DNA of 64,000 nt from an uncultured Planctomycetaceae bacterium (GTDB lineage: Bacteria > Planctomycetota > Planctomycetia > Planctomycetales > Planctomycetaceae): positions 1-64,000 of the forward strand of contig CALSLT010000012.1 of the NCBI GenBank assembly GCA_943787265.1, given 5' to 3'. This document shows positions 27,099-36,668 of the stretch, piece by piece. Position 1 is the stretch's first letter. Every line of letters starts with the position of its first letter. The position numbers were made by a program, and so were the translations under genes. The notes beneath the pieces are model-generated. The model did no database searches, was not told the origin of the DNA, and was given only the letters and a program-made list of their open reading frames with translations.

Positions 27099-27760
27099 TT
27101 ATTCGGCCGGTGAGCTGGTCGCGATTCTGCCTCGGTAAATGAAGATCAGCCAGATGATACAGAGGCCGGAAATCGTGAGAGCCAGACCTCGGTCGGACAA
27201 CGTCGCTGTCAGCGGAATCAGCAGCACGGCAGCGAGGGCCTCGGTCAGCGGCTTCACCCAGCCACCGTTCAAGGCAATGACTTGTCGGCGCAGGGAGGGA
27301 CCGAGCGGCCAGTAGAGTACGTTATGAGCGGCGTCGGTCAGGCCTCGATGAAGGACGTCGCAGCCCCGAGCGACGGTCAGACACCAGAACATGGCGGTCG
27401 GTTTAACGGCAAAGAAGACTGTCGAAAGCACGAGTGTCAAAGAACCGGGAAAGGCTGCGAGTCCTGCTTGAATTCCGAGACGCGTCAGCACTCGCGACGT
27501 TCCAAAGAGTTGCAGGCATCCCGTCAGCAGAGCCGTCGATGCGTAGAATACTCCGAAGAAACTCGCCAGATCGTCTTCGGACGAGTAGTACGCGCTGGCC
27601 GTTGACTTTGCCGGTCAGGTAGGCAGTGACGGCAGGAGTGGTGCGAGGATGCGGGTGAATGTTCGCGGCATTTCTTCCAGTCGGACCATTCCTCGCAATG
27701 CACTGGTTAGCGGCACGCAGTCCATCAGGTCATCGCGAATCCAGACGTTTCCACAGGCTG
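27099..27760 (-). pseudogene. Decayed copy of the antiporter-like MFS transporter
   Basis: Its last ~170 codons are a close copy of the 34919-36208 gene: YYSSEDDLASFF, LTGCLQLFGTSRVLTRLGI, KPTAMFWCLTVARGCDVL and IPLTATLSDRGLAL. Upstream of about 27605 the match becomes poor and out of frame (LMDCVPLTSALR against VMDALAGFVALR, then a stop). It ends at the stop of the response-regulator gene, so the N-terminal half is absent. Residual initiation at the GTG of VLTRLGI could produce 130 residues with ~4 helices, but function is unlikely. Confidence 0.8.
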
Positions 27761-28660
27761 TCAATTCGTGGGGGGAGCCGACGCAAACTTGTGCATGCGA
27801 ATCTCGTTGCCAGATTTGCTGAACGAGACTTCGTCCATAAAAGTTCGGATCAGCATCAGGCCTCGGCCGTGAGGTCGCATCACGTTTTCCGGATCGTGTG
27901 GGTCTGGAAGAGTTGATGGATCGAAGCCAGGTCCTTCGTCACGAACGGTGAAGACTGCTTCCGCTTCGGAAACGCGGCTCGTGATGAAAACCCGTCGGTT
28001 GCAGTAGGGCTCTTGAAGTTTTCGCTTGTCACCGAGAATGTGATACTGGCTACCGTCCTCGTCTTCCCGCATCTGCGAGTTCAGTTCGAGATTTCCGTGA
28101 TCGATGGCGTTGATGATGGATTCTGAAAGTGCGGTACCGACTCGGAGTAATTCGCCTTCCGGGCACAGATTCATCATCCGGATCGCCTCAAGGAAATAGC
28201 CGACCAGCGCGGGCGCAGCACGGTGATCGTTGCCCAGAACGAACTTCGATTCGGTCTCGGTCATGTATTGATAAACCTGCTGCCGATTTTTGCGCGACTG
28301 CGAGGCGTTGTTGACGATGTTCAGCGCGGCGATCAGCTCTTGCTGAAATTTGCGCTTTGGAACGTAGCTTGACGCTCCAGCTTTCAGGGCTTCAGTCGCG
28401 ATATCCTCGCTTCCCTTGGCAGTCATCAGGATGACTGGCAGTGTGGGGGCTCGACGCTGGAGTTCTCGAACGAGCGTCAGACCATCCATTTCTGGCATGT
28501 CGAGATCGGTGAGGACGATGTCCGGAGTTTCCTCGTCCAGCATCTTTAGAGCGTCGAGACCATGCGTTGCGTATGAAGCCGTCATGCCCGAATCTTCGAC
28601 GCAAGCACCGGCGAATCGACGATCCATTGGGTTGTCGTCAACGATCAGAACGTTAGTCAT
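27761..28660 (-). CDS. Response regulator with RsbW-like HATPase output
   Basis: A 299-residue protein. Residues 1-120 are a receiver domain (VLIVDDNPMD; phospho-Asp in IVLTDLDMPEMDG; VILMTAKGSED; Lys in SYVPK). The C-terminal half is a GHKL ATPase of the anti-sigma/RsbW (HATPase_c_2) type: ALSESIINAIDHGN (N-box), VRDEGPGFDPSTLPDP (G1) and GRGLMLIRTFMDEVSF (G2). Such kinases phosphorylate or sequester anti-anti-sigma partners. The start is ATG 28660, with AGGAG 7 bases upstream; an in-frame TTG six bases earlier would lie too close to it. It begins 18 bases after the hybrid kinase gene, so they are one operon and the kinase is its likely phosphodonor. Confidence 0.88.
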   Translation of the reverse strand: MTNVLIVDDNPMDRRFAGACVEDSGMTASYATHGLDALKMLDEETPDIVLTDLDMPEMDGLTLVRELQRRAPTLPVILMTAKGSEDIATEALKAGASSYVPKRKFQQELIAALNIVNNASQSRKNRQQVYQYMTETESKFVLGNDHRAAPALVGYFLEAIRMMNLCPEGELLRVGTALSESIINAIDHGNLELNSQMREDEDGSQYHILGDKRKLQEPYCNRRVFITSRVSEAEAVFTVRDEGPGFDPSTLPDPHDPENVMRPHGRGLMLIRTFMDEVSFSKSGNEIRMHKFASAPPTN

Positions 28661-28678
28661 TGCCAAACTCCTACCTGC

Positions 28679-31600
28679 TTAGTCGGGTGTGTCCGGCGGT
28701 AATTCGGAATCCACGAAGGCGGTAAGTTCCAGAGTCAGCCTCGAAACCGCAATCGTTAGTTCTTCAAGCAGATGCTCGGCTGCGGCAAACTCCTTTTCTT
28801 TAGCCATCGTTTCGATTTTCTGAGCCATTGTGACGAGTGGTTCAATTGAGAAAATTGCGAAGGAGCCTTTCAATGTGTGCGCAGCTCTTCGAAAGGTTTC
28901 GGCATCTTCTTCGTGCCATGCGGCTCGCATTTGATCGACCAGTTTTGGAGCTTCTTCAAGCAACAGCGAGGCCAGATCAAGAGCGACTTCTTTGCCGCCA
29001 GGCATTTTCTTCATGGCGACATCCCAATCAATCAATTTGCTGCCCGCGTCGCCTGCTTGTTGTTCAGCGGTTGATTCTTCCGGACGAGGCGTCGACTGTG
29101 GAAGAGTTGTGTGCGGCACAGGTCCTGAAGCAAGGACTATTGCGGGCACCGCTTCGACAGCTTTGAAAAGGGAGACAGCGTCGATTGGTTTTGGAACGTA
29201 ATCGTCCATGCCGGCTTCCAGGCACCGCTCGCGGTCACCTTTCATCGCGTTAGCGGTCATGGCGATTACAGGCAAATGACGGTCGGTTTCCGTCTCGTTG
29301 CGACGAAGTTCTTTCGTCGCGGCGAACCCGTCCATCTTTGGCATTTGAACGTCCATCAGGACGAGGTCAAATGGTTCGCGGGCGATTGCTTCCAACGCGA
29401 GTTGGCCGTTGCCGACCACGACAACCTGATGTCCCCGTTGCCTGAGAAATTCCGTTGCCACTCGCTGATTAATGACGCCGTCTTCAGCGAGAAGAATGCG
29501 CCGTGGTTTGACCTCAGGGGCGGGAAGCAGATCTTTGGAAGGTTGGATGGGTGGCTTTTCGGGTTGGATTTCTGTGAGGATCGTATTGAGCAGTTCAGAA
29601 TGGATGACTGGTTTCGGCATGCACTTTGCGATACTCAAGTCCTGACATCTTTTAGTGTCGCCTGCCTGGATCGCCGATGAAATCATGATGACGGTGCATT
29701 CTTCGGCGGACACAGTTTCGCGCAGACGTGTTGCAAAGTCGAAGCCGTCCATACCTGGCATCATGCAGTCAAGCAGGACAAGTGGAACACTTTCACCGTT
29801 TGCTCTGGTTTCCTGAATGTATCGCAGACCGTCCTCGCCGCTGTCGACGGTGACGGGGCACATGCTCCAACTCTGAAGAATCTCATGCAGTATGCGTCGG
29901 TTCGTTCCGTTGTCGTCTACAATCAGAACGTTCATGTCCTGCAACGTGGCGAGCTCGCTGGCGGGCCTGAGTTTCTGTTCGGACGACACACCGAAATTGA
30001 TGGTGAACGAAAATGTTGTACCGACACCAACTTTGCTTTCGACACTGATGGAGCCGTGCATCAGTTCGACAAGCTGCGTTGAGATGGCCAGCCCTAAGCC
30101 AGTACCACCATATTTTCTAGTTGTTGAGGCGTCGGCCTGGCCGAAGGCTTCGAAGATTGACTGCTGCTTCTTAATGGGAATGCCAATCCCTGTATCGCGG
30201 ACGTCAACGCGAAGTACGATGCGGTTACTGCTTCCTTCGAATTCATTTGCTGACTTCGGCGTTGCGGCTTGAGTCGAAACTGAAACAATTTCGACGACGA
30301 CTTCACCTTCTTCTGTGAACTTGATCGCGTTGCCAGCGAGGTTCACGATGATCTGTCGCAGTCGACCTGGATCACCAATCAGGATGTCCGGGATGTCCGG
30401 CGCGATCCGGCAGGCAAGTTCGATATCTTTCTCGGCAGCTCGGGATGACAGAGTGTGGCCGGTATTGCCAATGCAGTCTCGAAGGCTGAAGGGGATGGAC
30501 TCGAGTTCCAACTTGCCGGCTTCGATTTTTGAGAAATCAAGGATGTCGTTGAGGAGTCTCAAGAGTGCGTCGGCTGATTGTCGCACCATGTTCAGATAGT
30601 CGCGCTGGTCAGACTCCAGTTTCGTACTTGCCAATAGTTCGCCCATGCCGATGATCCCATTCATCGGTGTGCGGATTTCGTGGCTCATGTTAGCGAGGAA
30701 TTCGCTCTTGGACTTGTTGGCCGATTCGGCAAACTCCCGAGCTTCATGCAGAGCATCCTCATCCTGCTTCCGCTGAGTGATGTCATGCAGGAACGCATTG
30801 AAGACGAATTCGTCCCCGAGCCGTTGCGGAGTGATGGTGATTTCGACCGGAAACTCACTTCCGTCTCTGCGTCGAGCAGTCAATTCGAGCCGTCGGTTTA
30901 GAACCTTCGCTTCGCGCGTTTCCAGAAACCGTTCGAGACCCTGCTGATGATCGTTTCTGAATGACTCCGGGATGATCATGTCGGCAACCGGCAACATCAG
31001 CACTTCGTCGCGGCTCCAACCGAACATTGCCTGCGCTTGCGGATTCCATTCGACGATCAGGCCTGCAGCGTTCATCGAGACAAAAGCGTCGTTTGCGGTA
31101 TCGATGATTCGTTTAATGCGCTCAGCGTTGTGTTCCAGCTGGTTCTGGATTTCCTCGCGTCGAGTGATCTCACTTTGTAGTTCGGATGTGCGTTGACGAA
31201 CTCGGTCTTCTAGCGTGGCGTATGTGGACTGCAGTTCTCGCGTCATCGCGTTGAACGTGTGACCGAGTGTGCCGATTTCGTCGTCAGATGTGACCACAAC
31301 TTGAGCCGTCAGATCGCCACTGGCAACAGCCGTGGCAGTTTGAGTCAGTTCGCGAATTGGACGAGTCATTCTGCGAGAAAGCCAGAACGAGCCAGCCAGG
31401 CCGACCGCAATCAGTCCCAGTTGAATCTGGATTCGCGTTCGCCGAAAGCTGTCGAGTGGTTCGTACGCCTCGGAGACGTCCATTTTGGCAATCAGTCCCC
31501 AAGGCTGATAATCCAATGGCTGGTAGTTGATCGGGCGGTAATGGACCAGGACTTCTGTTCCAGCATAGTTTGTGACCTCGGAACGACTGGCCCCGCCGAT

Positions 31601-32416
31601 CGCAGCGGCCATTGGCGAAACGGTGTCCAGTGCCGCCGCGCGGATGGTTCCTTTTTTCGAGCCGAACAGATACTTCACATCCGACCCGTTGCGTGCGCCG
31701 ACCAGGACTTCACCGGAATCGCCGAGTCCTTCAGTCTCGGTCAGAATTCTGAAGAGTGGCGTGACATCAAGGTCGACAAGAACGACCCCCAGCAGGTCCT
31801 TGTCGTTCGTTAACGCTGGCGCCGCGACAGACGTGATGAATTCGCCGTCAACGAGTCGCGGCTCACCAAGATGTCGTCGCTTGAGGCCGGCTTGAAATAC
31901 GGGGTTCTGCGAGATGTCTTTTTCCAGGTGCTCATCGGAGGTCGACGTCAGTACGCGCCCTTCTGAATCGGCGATCGAGATCACGATAAATCCATCGGTG
32001 CTCTTGAGAGCGTCGATAAGAATCGGTCGTGTGCCGGCAAGAAGTTCCTCGATCGAGATCTCGTCGCGTTCAAACTGCGCGACAAGATTTCTTAGCTTCG
32101 TACGGCTTGCGACCAGACCAGCGCGTTCCAGCTGTTGCTCAACGAACGACATCACCATTGCATGTCGATCGGAAGCGGCTACTCGCAGTCGTTTCTGAAT
32201 CTGGTCCTGAATGATATCTCTGGCGACGACATACCCGGCCCAACTCATTAAGCCAGCGGTAAGAATCAGGAGGGCGGCGACGAAGATCGACATCTTGATA
32301 AGCATCGAGCTTCTGGCTCGAATCGGTGCGACGGACTTCTGACTTGGCTCATGTGGTGAGGTTGGCTCGGCCGGGGCGATCCCAGTCGTGAGTTCAGGAT
32401 GCTCGTCATCAGTCAT
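28679..32416 (-). CDS. Hybrid histidine kinase (Cache-HAMP-PAS-HisKA-HATPase-REC-REC-Hpt)
   Basis: A 1,245-residue BarA-like sensor. A membrane helix at ~37-60 ([19 protein letters not shown]), a periplasmic double-Cache region to ~325, then a second helix ([17 protein letters not shown]) and HAMP ([14 protein letters not shown]). Next come a coiled coil, a PAS domain ([10 protein letters not shown]), HisKA with phospho-His in [13 protein letters not shown], and HATPase ([10 protein letters not shown]). Two receivers follow ([22 protein letters not shown] and [21 protein letters not shown]), and a C-terminal Hpt ([11 protein letters not shown]) closes the relay. It likely passes phosphate to the REC-HATPase protein encoded 18 bases downstream. 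The Cache region implies a small external ligand. Confidence 0.92.
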   Translation of the reverse strand: MTDDEHPELTTGIAPAEPTSPHEPSQKSVAPIRARSSMLIKMSIFVAALLILTAGLMSWAGYVVARDIIQDQIQKRLRVAASDRHAMVMSFVEQQLERAGLVASRTKLRNLVAQFERDEISIEELLAGTRPILIDALKSTDGFIVISIADSEGRVLTSTSDEHLEKDISQNPVFQAGLKRRHLGEPRLVDGEFITSVAAPALTNDKDLLGVVLVDLDVTPLFRILTETEGLGDSGEVLVGARNGSDVKYLFGSKKGTIRAAALDTVSPMAAAIGGASRSEVTNYAGTEVLVHYRPINYQPLDYQPWGLIAKMDVSEAYEPLDSFRRTRIQIQLGLIAVGLAGSFWLSRRMTRPIRELTQTATAVASGDLTAQVVVTSDDEIGTLGHTFNAMTRELQSTYATLEDRVRQRTSELQSEITRREEIQNQLEHNAERIKRIIDTANDAFVSMNAAGLIVEWNPQAQAMFGWSRDEVLMLPVADMIIPESFRNDHQQGLERFLETREAKVLNRRLELTARRRDGSEFPVEITITPQRLGDEFVFNAFLHDITQRKQDEDALHEAREFAESANKSKSEFLANMSHEIRTPMNGIIGMGELLASTKLESDQRDYLNMVRQSADALLRLLNDILDFSKIEAGKLELESIPFSLRDCIGNTGHTLSSRAAEKDIELACRIAPDIPDILIGDPGRLRQIIVNLAGNAIKFTEEGEVVVEIVSVSTQAATPKSANEFEGSSNRIVLRVDVRDTGIGIPIKKQQSIFEAFGQADASTTRKYGGTGLGLAISTQLVELMHGSISVESKVGVGTTFSFTINFGVSSEQKLRPASELATLQDMNVLIVDDNGTNRRILHEILQSWSMCPVTVDSGEDGLRYIQETRANGESVPLVLLDCMMPGMDGFDFATRLRETVSAEECTVIMISSAIQAGDTKRCQDLSIAKCMPKPVIHSELLNTILTEIQPEKPPIQPSKDLLPAPEVKPRRILLAEDGVINQRVATEFLRQRGHQVVVVGNGQLALEAIAREPFDLVLMDVQMPKMDGFAATKELRRNETETDRHLPVIAMTANAMKGDRERCLEAGMDDYVPKPIDAVSLFKAVEAVPAIVLASGPVPHTTLPQSTPRPEESTAEQQAGDAGSKLIDWDVAMKKMPGGKEVALDLASLLLEEAPKLVDQMRAAWHEEDAETFRRAAHTLKGSFAIFSIEPLVTMAQKIETMAKEKEFAAAEHLLEELTIAVSRLTLELTAFVDSELPPDTPD

Positions 32417-32894
32417 GCGTCTGTTCCGCCGCTGAACTGTCGATTCTGGTTTGATCCGATTTTCGCAAACACTCTGGCGGATCGTAAGGACGAACGTTGA
32501 TCGCGTTCTATTTTACGACGACTGAGGCAACATCTCCTGTTGGATTTGAATCGTTGGGAAGCCAATCGTCGATCAAAGTGCCTGGTCAATCTACACGGTG
32601 ACGGGCGCGAAGTCCTTAGTTCGATGGGATTTGGTTGGCGCATAAAAGAAGACTTATGGGATGTGCGAGGAGTGTTGACTATTGAGCGATTGGAGCCCAT
32701 TTGTGTTGTTTATAAGTGACGTTAGGAGCGGCCTTGCGGTTCGTGAGTGTCATAAACTGCGGGGTCGGTTGAATTCTCACAGAATGTCGTCACTCTGTGC
32801 CGCCTTCGCAAAGATTGACGTTCTGTCACAGGGGTGCGATTCCAGTCTATCAGCGCGTCTCACGACTCGAAGATCGCCCCTGAATAATGTCTGA
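32417..32894. other. Gene-free divergent region
   Basis: About 480 bases between the hybrid kinase (-) and the REC-PP2C gene (+). No gene and no clear structure seen; it should contain both promoters. Confidence 0.55.
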
Positions 32895-34070
32895 ATGAGC
32901 CTGGCCACCCTTGACATGACTTCCGACGATCAAATCACAATTCTGCTGGTGGAAGACGATCGGATTGCCGCGCAACTTGTGATGCATCTTCTAAGGATCG
33001 GCTTGCCAGACCACACGTTGATCACAGTTGCCAGCCTTCAGGAAACGCTTACAGAACTTGACTCAAACCCGACGATTGACGTCGTGCTTCTGGATTTGAA
33101 TCTACCTGATTCAGCGGGACTTGAGACCTTTCAAAGCGTCTACGCTCACCGCTCACAGACACCGATTGCCATTCTCAGTGGAGATTCTGACGAGGCGATT
33201 GCAGTCGAAGCGGTCCGCCGTGGAGCGCAGGACTACCTGGTCAAATCGCGCTTTGACGAGAATCATCTTTCGCGAGCGATTCGGTTTGCTCTGGAGCGTG
33301 CCCACCGACAGCACATCGAACAGGAAGTAGTCGCTGCAGAAAGAGTGCAGCAGCTCCTTTACCCGTCAACGGCTCCAGACGTAGCTGGGTATGACATTGC
33401 CGGTGCCGCGTTCGCAGCAGAACACGTCAGTGGCGATTATTTTGACTTCATCCCGATGTCAAATGGGCGGCTTGGAATCATCGTCGGAGACGTCAGTGGG
33501 CATGGTTTGGGGCCATCGCTGAAAATGGCTGAGACGCGAGCGTATCTGCACGCGCTGACTTACGAAACGGCAAGTACCAAAGGGAAGCTTACCAACGTTG
33601 ATCTCGCCGACGTGTTGACGCGGACGAACGAACTTCTGCTTACGTCGCAGACCTGGCAATTTGTGTCGCTATTCTTTTTGAGCCTTGATCCGAGCAGCGG
33701 TACCTACACCTACGCTTCGGCTGGGCACGATGGATGGCACTTGAAGGCTGACGGTTCGCCGACCGGACTTGAATCAACGGGCCCGATCCTCGGCGTTATC
33801 AACGATGCCGATTTCGCAAACACAGAACCGGTGACTCTGGCAGAGGGTGAAATGTTGCTCCTGGCAACGGATGGTTTTGTAGAAGCGATGAACGCCAAAC
33901 ACGAACTCTTCGGCAAGGATCGCCTGATCGACGTTCTGACGAGTGATCCGACTGCTACTTCGGAAGCCATGCTTAACAACTTGTGGCAATCTGCACGCGA
34001 GTTTTCGGGTGGAGCACCTCAAACTGATGATATGACCGGTGTGGTCATTCGCCGCCTCAGTGTCAGTTGA
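32895..34070 (+). CDS. Response regulator with SpoIIE/RsbU-type PP2C phosphatase output
   Basis: A 391-residue protein. Receiver domain at ~13-130 (ILLVEDDRIAA; phospho-Asp in VVLLDLNLPDSAG; DYLVKSRF), linker helix with AERVQQLLYP, then a PP2C-like phosphatase (FAAEHVSGDYFDF, LGIIVGDVSGHGLGPSLKM, LLLATDGFVEAMN, TDDMTGVVIRR) with the metal-binding Asp residues conserved. Such proteins dephosphorylate anti-anti-sigma factors. Its counterpart activity, an RsbW-like kinase, is encoded by the REC-HATPase gene across the divergent region, so the two may be antagonists in one partner-switching module. The ATG at 32895 has no clear ribosome-binding site; ATG 32916 is possible. Confidence 0.88.
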   Translation: MSLATLDMTSDDQITILLVEDDRIAAQLVMHLLRIGLPDHTLITVASLQETLTELDSNPTIDVVLLDLNLPDSAGLETFQSVYAHRSQTPIAILSGDSDEAIAVEAVRRGAQDYLVKSRFDENHLSRAIRFALERAHRQHIEQEVVAAERVQQLLYPSTAPDVAGYDIAGAAFAAEHVSGDYFDFIPMSNGRLGIIVGDVSGHGLGPSLKMAETRAYLHALTYETASTKGKLTNVDLADVLTRTNELLLTSQTWQFVSLFFLSLDPSSGTYTYASAGHDGWHLKADGSPTGLESTGPILGVINDADFANTEPVTLAEGEMLLLATDGFVEAMNAKHELFGKDRLIDVLTSDPTATSEAMLNNLWQSAREFSGGAPQTDDMTGVVIRRLSVS

Positions 34071-34559
34071 ACGTTGTTACCAAACTCTGCTTGCTGTTCT
34101 GGGATGAGCTTTCTGACAGCGTCTCACACTCGGCGACGTCAGCCCAATGCCGCCAGAGTTGTGAGCCGTGACGCGTAAGCGGCCGGGCTCCACTTGCTGC
34201 CCGAGGCCTTATGGCCAGCGGCTCACTCATGAAAATCCAGAACCCTGGCCATTGGACGTCAGCATGGGTAAGACTGACACAACGGAGTCGTCGGCTAAGA
34301 ATATTCAAAAACGACTTAGAACACGTTCCTCAGCGCGTGCCAGTGGCTTACTGATGGCGGTGCCGGATCGCGCACCAGCCGGCCTTTGGGAGAGGAGTCG
34401 AGTGCGTGCGCGACGGTCAGCGTCGGATTCGGTCGATTGATTCGAGCCGGATTCTGTGCGCAACAACAAAGCGACCCAGCTTCTGGTGACATGCGGGGGC
34501 TCCGCTGCAAGTTACGTCCGACAAACCGCGGCTTTGTAGCGGCAATACGCTCGAGTTTC
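34071..34559. other. Gene-free stretch
   Basis: About 490 bases after the REC-PP2C gene. No gene recognised. A GTGAGCCG/CGGCTCAC pair (34161-34168 and 34219-34226) could form a long stem-loop. Otherwise nothing supported. Confidence 0.5.
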
Positions 34560-34724
34560 TTAGTTGGAAACGAGCAGCCAGATTCCGATGATCAGGCAGG
34601 GGATCAGCAGCATCAATGTCGGTAAGGCGGCTTGCGACTCGCGATCGACTGCTGCGCGGTGAACGGCGGCGCTGCTGACCGTAGAACTTGCCGCGTTGTC
34701 ATCATGACGAAAATCAGTGCTCAT
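34560..34724 (-). CDS. Small single-pass membrane protein, 54 aa (copy 2)
   Basis: Reads MSTDFRHDDNAASSTV, a charged middle, then one membrane helix (ALPTLMLLIPCLIIGIWLLV) and SN-stop. It matches the 26675-26839 gene in length, start (MST), charged region and helix pattern, although only about half the residues are identical, so this is an older duplication kept by selection. The intact antiporter-like gene lies 194 bases upstream on the same strand. Function is unknown. Confidence 0.62.
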   Translation of the reverse strand: MSTDFRHDDNAASSTVSSAAVHRAAVDRESQAALPTLMLLIPCLIIGIWLLVSN

Positions 34725-34820
34725 AGGTGTCTCACCGCTGAGTTGGGGAAGGCGTCCATTTCATCGGCGGGAAAGATCACAGCCTCTCGCGAGGAATTCG
34801 TGAGGCTTATGTTAAGAAAC
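34725..34820 (-). promoter_or_regulatory. Conserved leader of the 54-aa gene (copy 2) with hairpin
   Basis: Counterpart of 26840-26935. The hairpin CTCGCGA-GGAAT-TCGTGAG (34786-34804) keeps seven pairs including one G-T wobble. The flanking blocks TCATCGGCGG, GATCAC and TTATGTTAAGAA are shared. Conservation of the fold despite base changes suggests an RNA element. Confidence 0.5.
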
Positions 34821-34918
34821 CGTTAATTCGCGGAATGTGAGAGCGGACACCAATCGCGGATATGGTCATGGAGGCATCTGGAAAACACGGCGAGCGGCGA
34901 TTTCGCCGTTGATACCGG

Positions 34919-36208
34919 TTATTCGTTGCCCGGTTCTGACGGCGTGTACCGGCCCCGGTACACGGCGATCAGCCAGACGATGCACAGCCCCGAAATCGTT
35001 ATGGCTAGGCCACGGTCGGACAGTGTCGCCGTCAGCGGAATCAGTAGCACGGCGGCCAGAGCTTCGGTTAGCGGTTTAATCCAGCCTCCGTTTAAAGCGA
35101 TCACCTGCCGACGCATGGCAGGGCCCAGCGGCCAATACAGAACATTGATCGCGGCGTCGGTGAGGCCTCGTCGCAGAACATCGCAGCCTCGAGCAACGGT
35201 CAGGCACCAGAACATGGCCGTCGGTTTAACGGCAAAGAAGACGGCTGAGAGAACGATGGTCAATGAACCGGGAAATGCGGCGAGTCCCGCCTGAATTCCG
35301 AGGCGCGTCAGGACTCGCGAGGTTCCAAAGAGTTGCAGACATCCGGTCAGCATAGCCGTGGATGCGTAGAACATTCCGAAGAAACTCGCCAGATCATCCT
35401 CGGACGAGTAGTAAGCGACGGCCGTTGACTTCCACTCGAACTCGATCAGTAGAACGACGATCGTTTTTAGAATGACCAGCACGGCAAGATACCTGGCCAG
35501 CGGGACCTGCCTGAGGATCTGGGCGGGGCTGAGGATTTCACCGTCGGCGGTCGTCTTACCTGGTCTGGTGTGTTCGCTCGGGGGGGCTGGTGACTTGCCC
35601 GAAGTCAGGTTTCGATATCGGCAACGCAGAGCAACGAAACCGGCCAGAGCGTCCATCACGATGATCATGTAGAGGACGCTGTTTGCTCCGAATCTGGATG
35701 CCACCCACCCGGTCGCCGCTCCCAGTACAACGCCGGCCAGTGTTGATCCGGAACTGGCAATTCCTGAAACTCGAGCCGGAGCTTCGCTGCGAAACAGTTC
35801 GTTCAGCAGCGTTGCGAACTGGATCGAGCCGAGGGCTCCTCGGAGCTCAGCAAGCAGATAAAGCGCCGCAGGAATTCCGATCGTTCGGTCGTCGGTTTTC
35901 AGCATGAAAGCCAGAGCCAACGTCACCATCGCCAGTAAGAGGTGCGTGGTGAAGATGACTCGCCGCAAAGAAAGTCGAGTCAGAATTCGAGCGTAAAGAG
36001 TCGTGACGATGGCAACGCCGCTGGCCGACACCAGAATCATCGCCGGCAGACGTTCGATTCCGATTCGCGCGAGGAAGACCGCATCCGCGTCTGAACGAGC
36101 CCCGACATACGCGCCTGTCATGCCGAACGAAAACAGAAACAACAGCCCCGTCCGGACCTGCTGGTCCGGCGGGACTCTCAGCAGTTTTTTGATCCGGTGA
36201 CTGAGCAT
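34919..36208 (-). CDS. Antiporter-like 12-helix transporter (MFS / NTT-like)
   Basis: A 429-residue integral membrane protein with ~12 helices. Blocks such as LLFLFSFGMTGAYVGARSDA, FLARIGIERLPAMILVSASG, FEWKSTAVAYYSSEDDLASF and YWPLGPAMRRQVIALNGGW resemble MFS proteins related to the ATP/ADP-translocase (NTT) family found in many planctomycetes as 'MFS transporter'. The NTT relation is inferred from the Glu/Lys pattern and is uncertain; the substrate is unknown. It lies upstream of the 54-aa gene on the same strand. A decayed copy occurs at 27099-27760. The divergent neighbour is the porin-like gene. Confidence 0.7.
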   Translation of the reverse strand: MLSHRIKKLLRVPPDQQVRTGLLFLFSFGMTGAYVGARSDADAVFLARIGIERLPAMILVSASGVAIVTTLYARILTRLSLRRVIFTTHLLLAMVTLALAFMLKTDDRTIGIPAALYLLAELRGALGSIQFATLLNELFRSEAPARVSGIASSGSTLAGVVLGAATGWVASRFGANSVLYMIIVMDALAGFVALRCRYRNLTSGKSPAPPSEHTRPGKTTADGEILSPAQILRQVPLARYLAVLVILKTIVVLLIEFEWKSTAVAYYSSEDDLASFFGMFYASTAMLTGCLQLFGTSRVLTRLGIQAGLAAFPGSLTIVLSAVFFAVKPTAMFWCLTVARGCDVLRRGLTDAAINVLYWPLGPAMRRQVIALNGGWIKPLTEALAAVLLIPLTATLSDRGLAITISGLCIVWLIAVYRGRYTPSEPGNE

Positions 36209-36668
36209 CCTGGCTCTGAAGTCGCTGAAGTGTTGCGTTGGTCAGTGGGTGATCGATACAGCTTTCAACTGCTTTTGGCGGCCTCAGAACAAGAACGGCG
36301 CGCAGCACGACACCTAAGGTCGATGTGTCTGTTTTATCGGTAATTCTGACTGTGTTGGTTAATTGGAACCTGTTGACGCAACTTCAAGGTTGGTAATTGA
36401 CCGCTCAATCGCGTTTGCTCACTCCGATGCTTAGTAGACCAGAACTCTGCGACGGTCGCCAAAATTTAGCTGGCCGTGCATATCGGCAAAGTTTTGCCAG
36501 GTTATCAGGATTGCGAGGCCGTCAGACTCGCCCGACTTTGCGTTGTCCTGAACGGGTTGAGGGGATTAGTCCGTTCGTGCCGATGCCTCGGGATTTGCAG
36601 TCAACCTTTGCTGCGAAGTTGCCGAAACCGTTTCGGACGCTCGATTCTCTTCTTCGAAAGCATGCCCC
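36209..36668. other. Gene-free divergent region
   Basis: 460 bases between the transporter (-) and the porin-like gene (+). No gene, RNA or clear palindrome noticed; promoters expected. Confidence 0.5.

Noticed and set aside
27099..27491. A functional 130-residue transporter
   Set aside because: It is only the C-terminal part of the 429-residue paralogue, and the upstream half is degenerate and out of frame.
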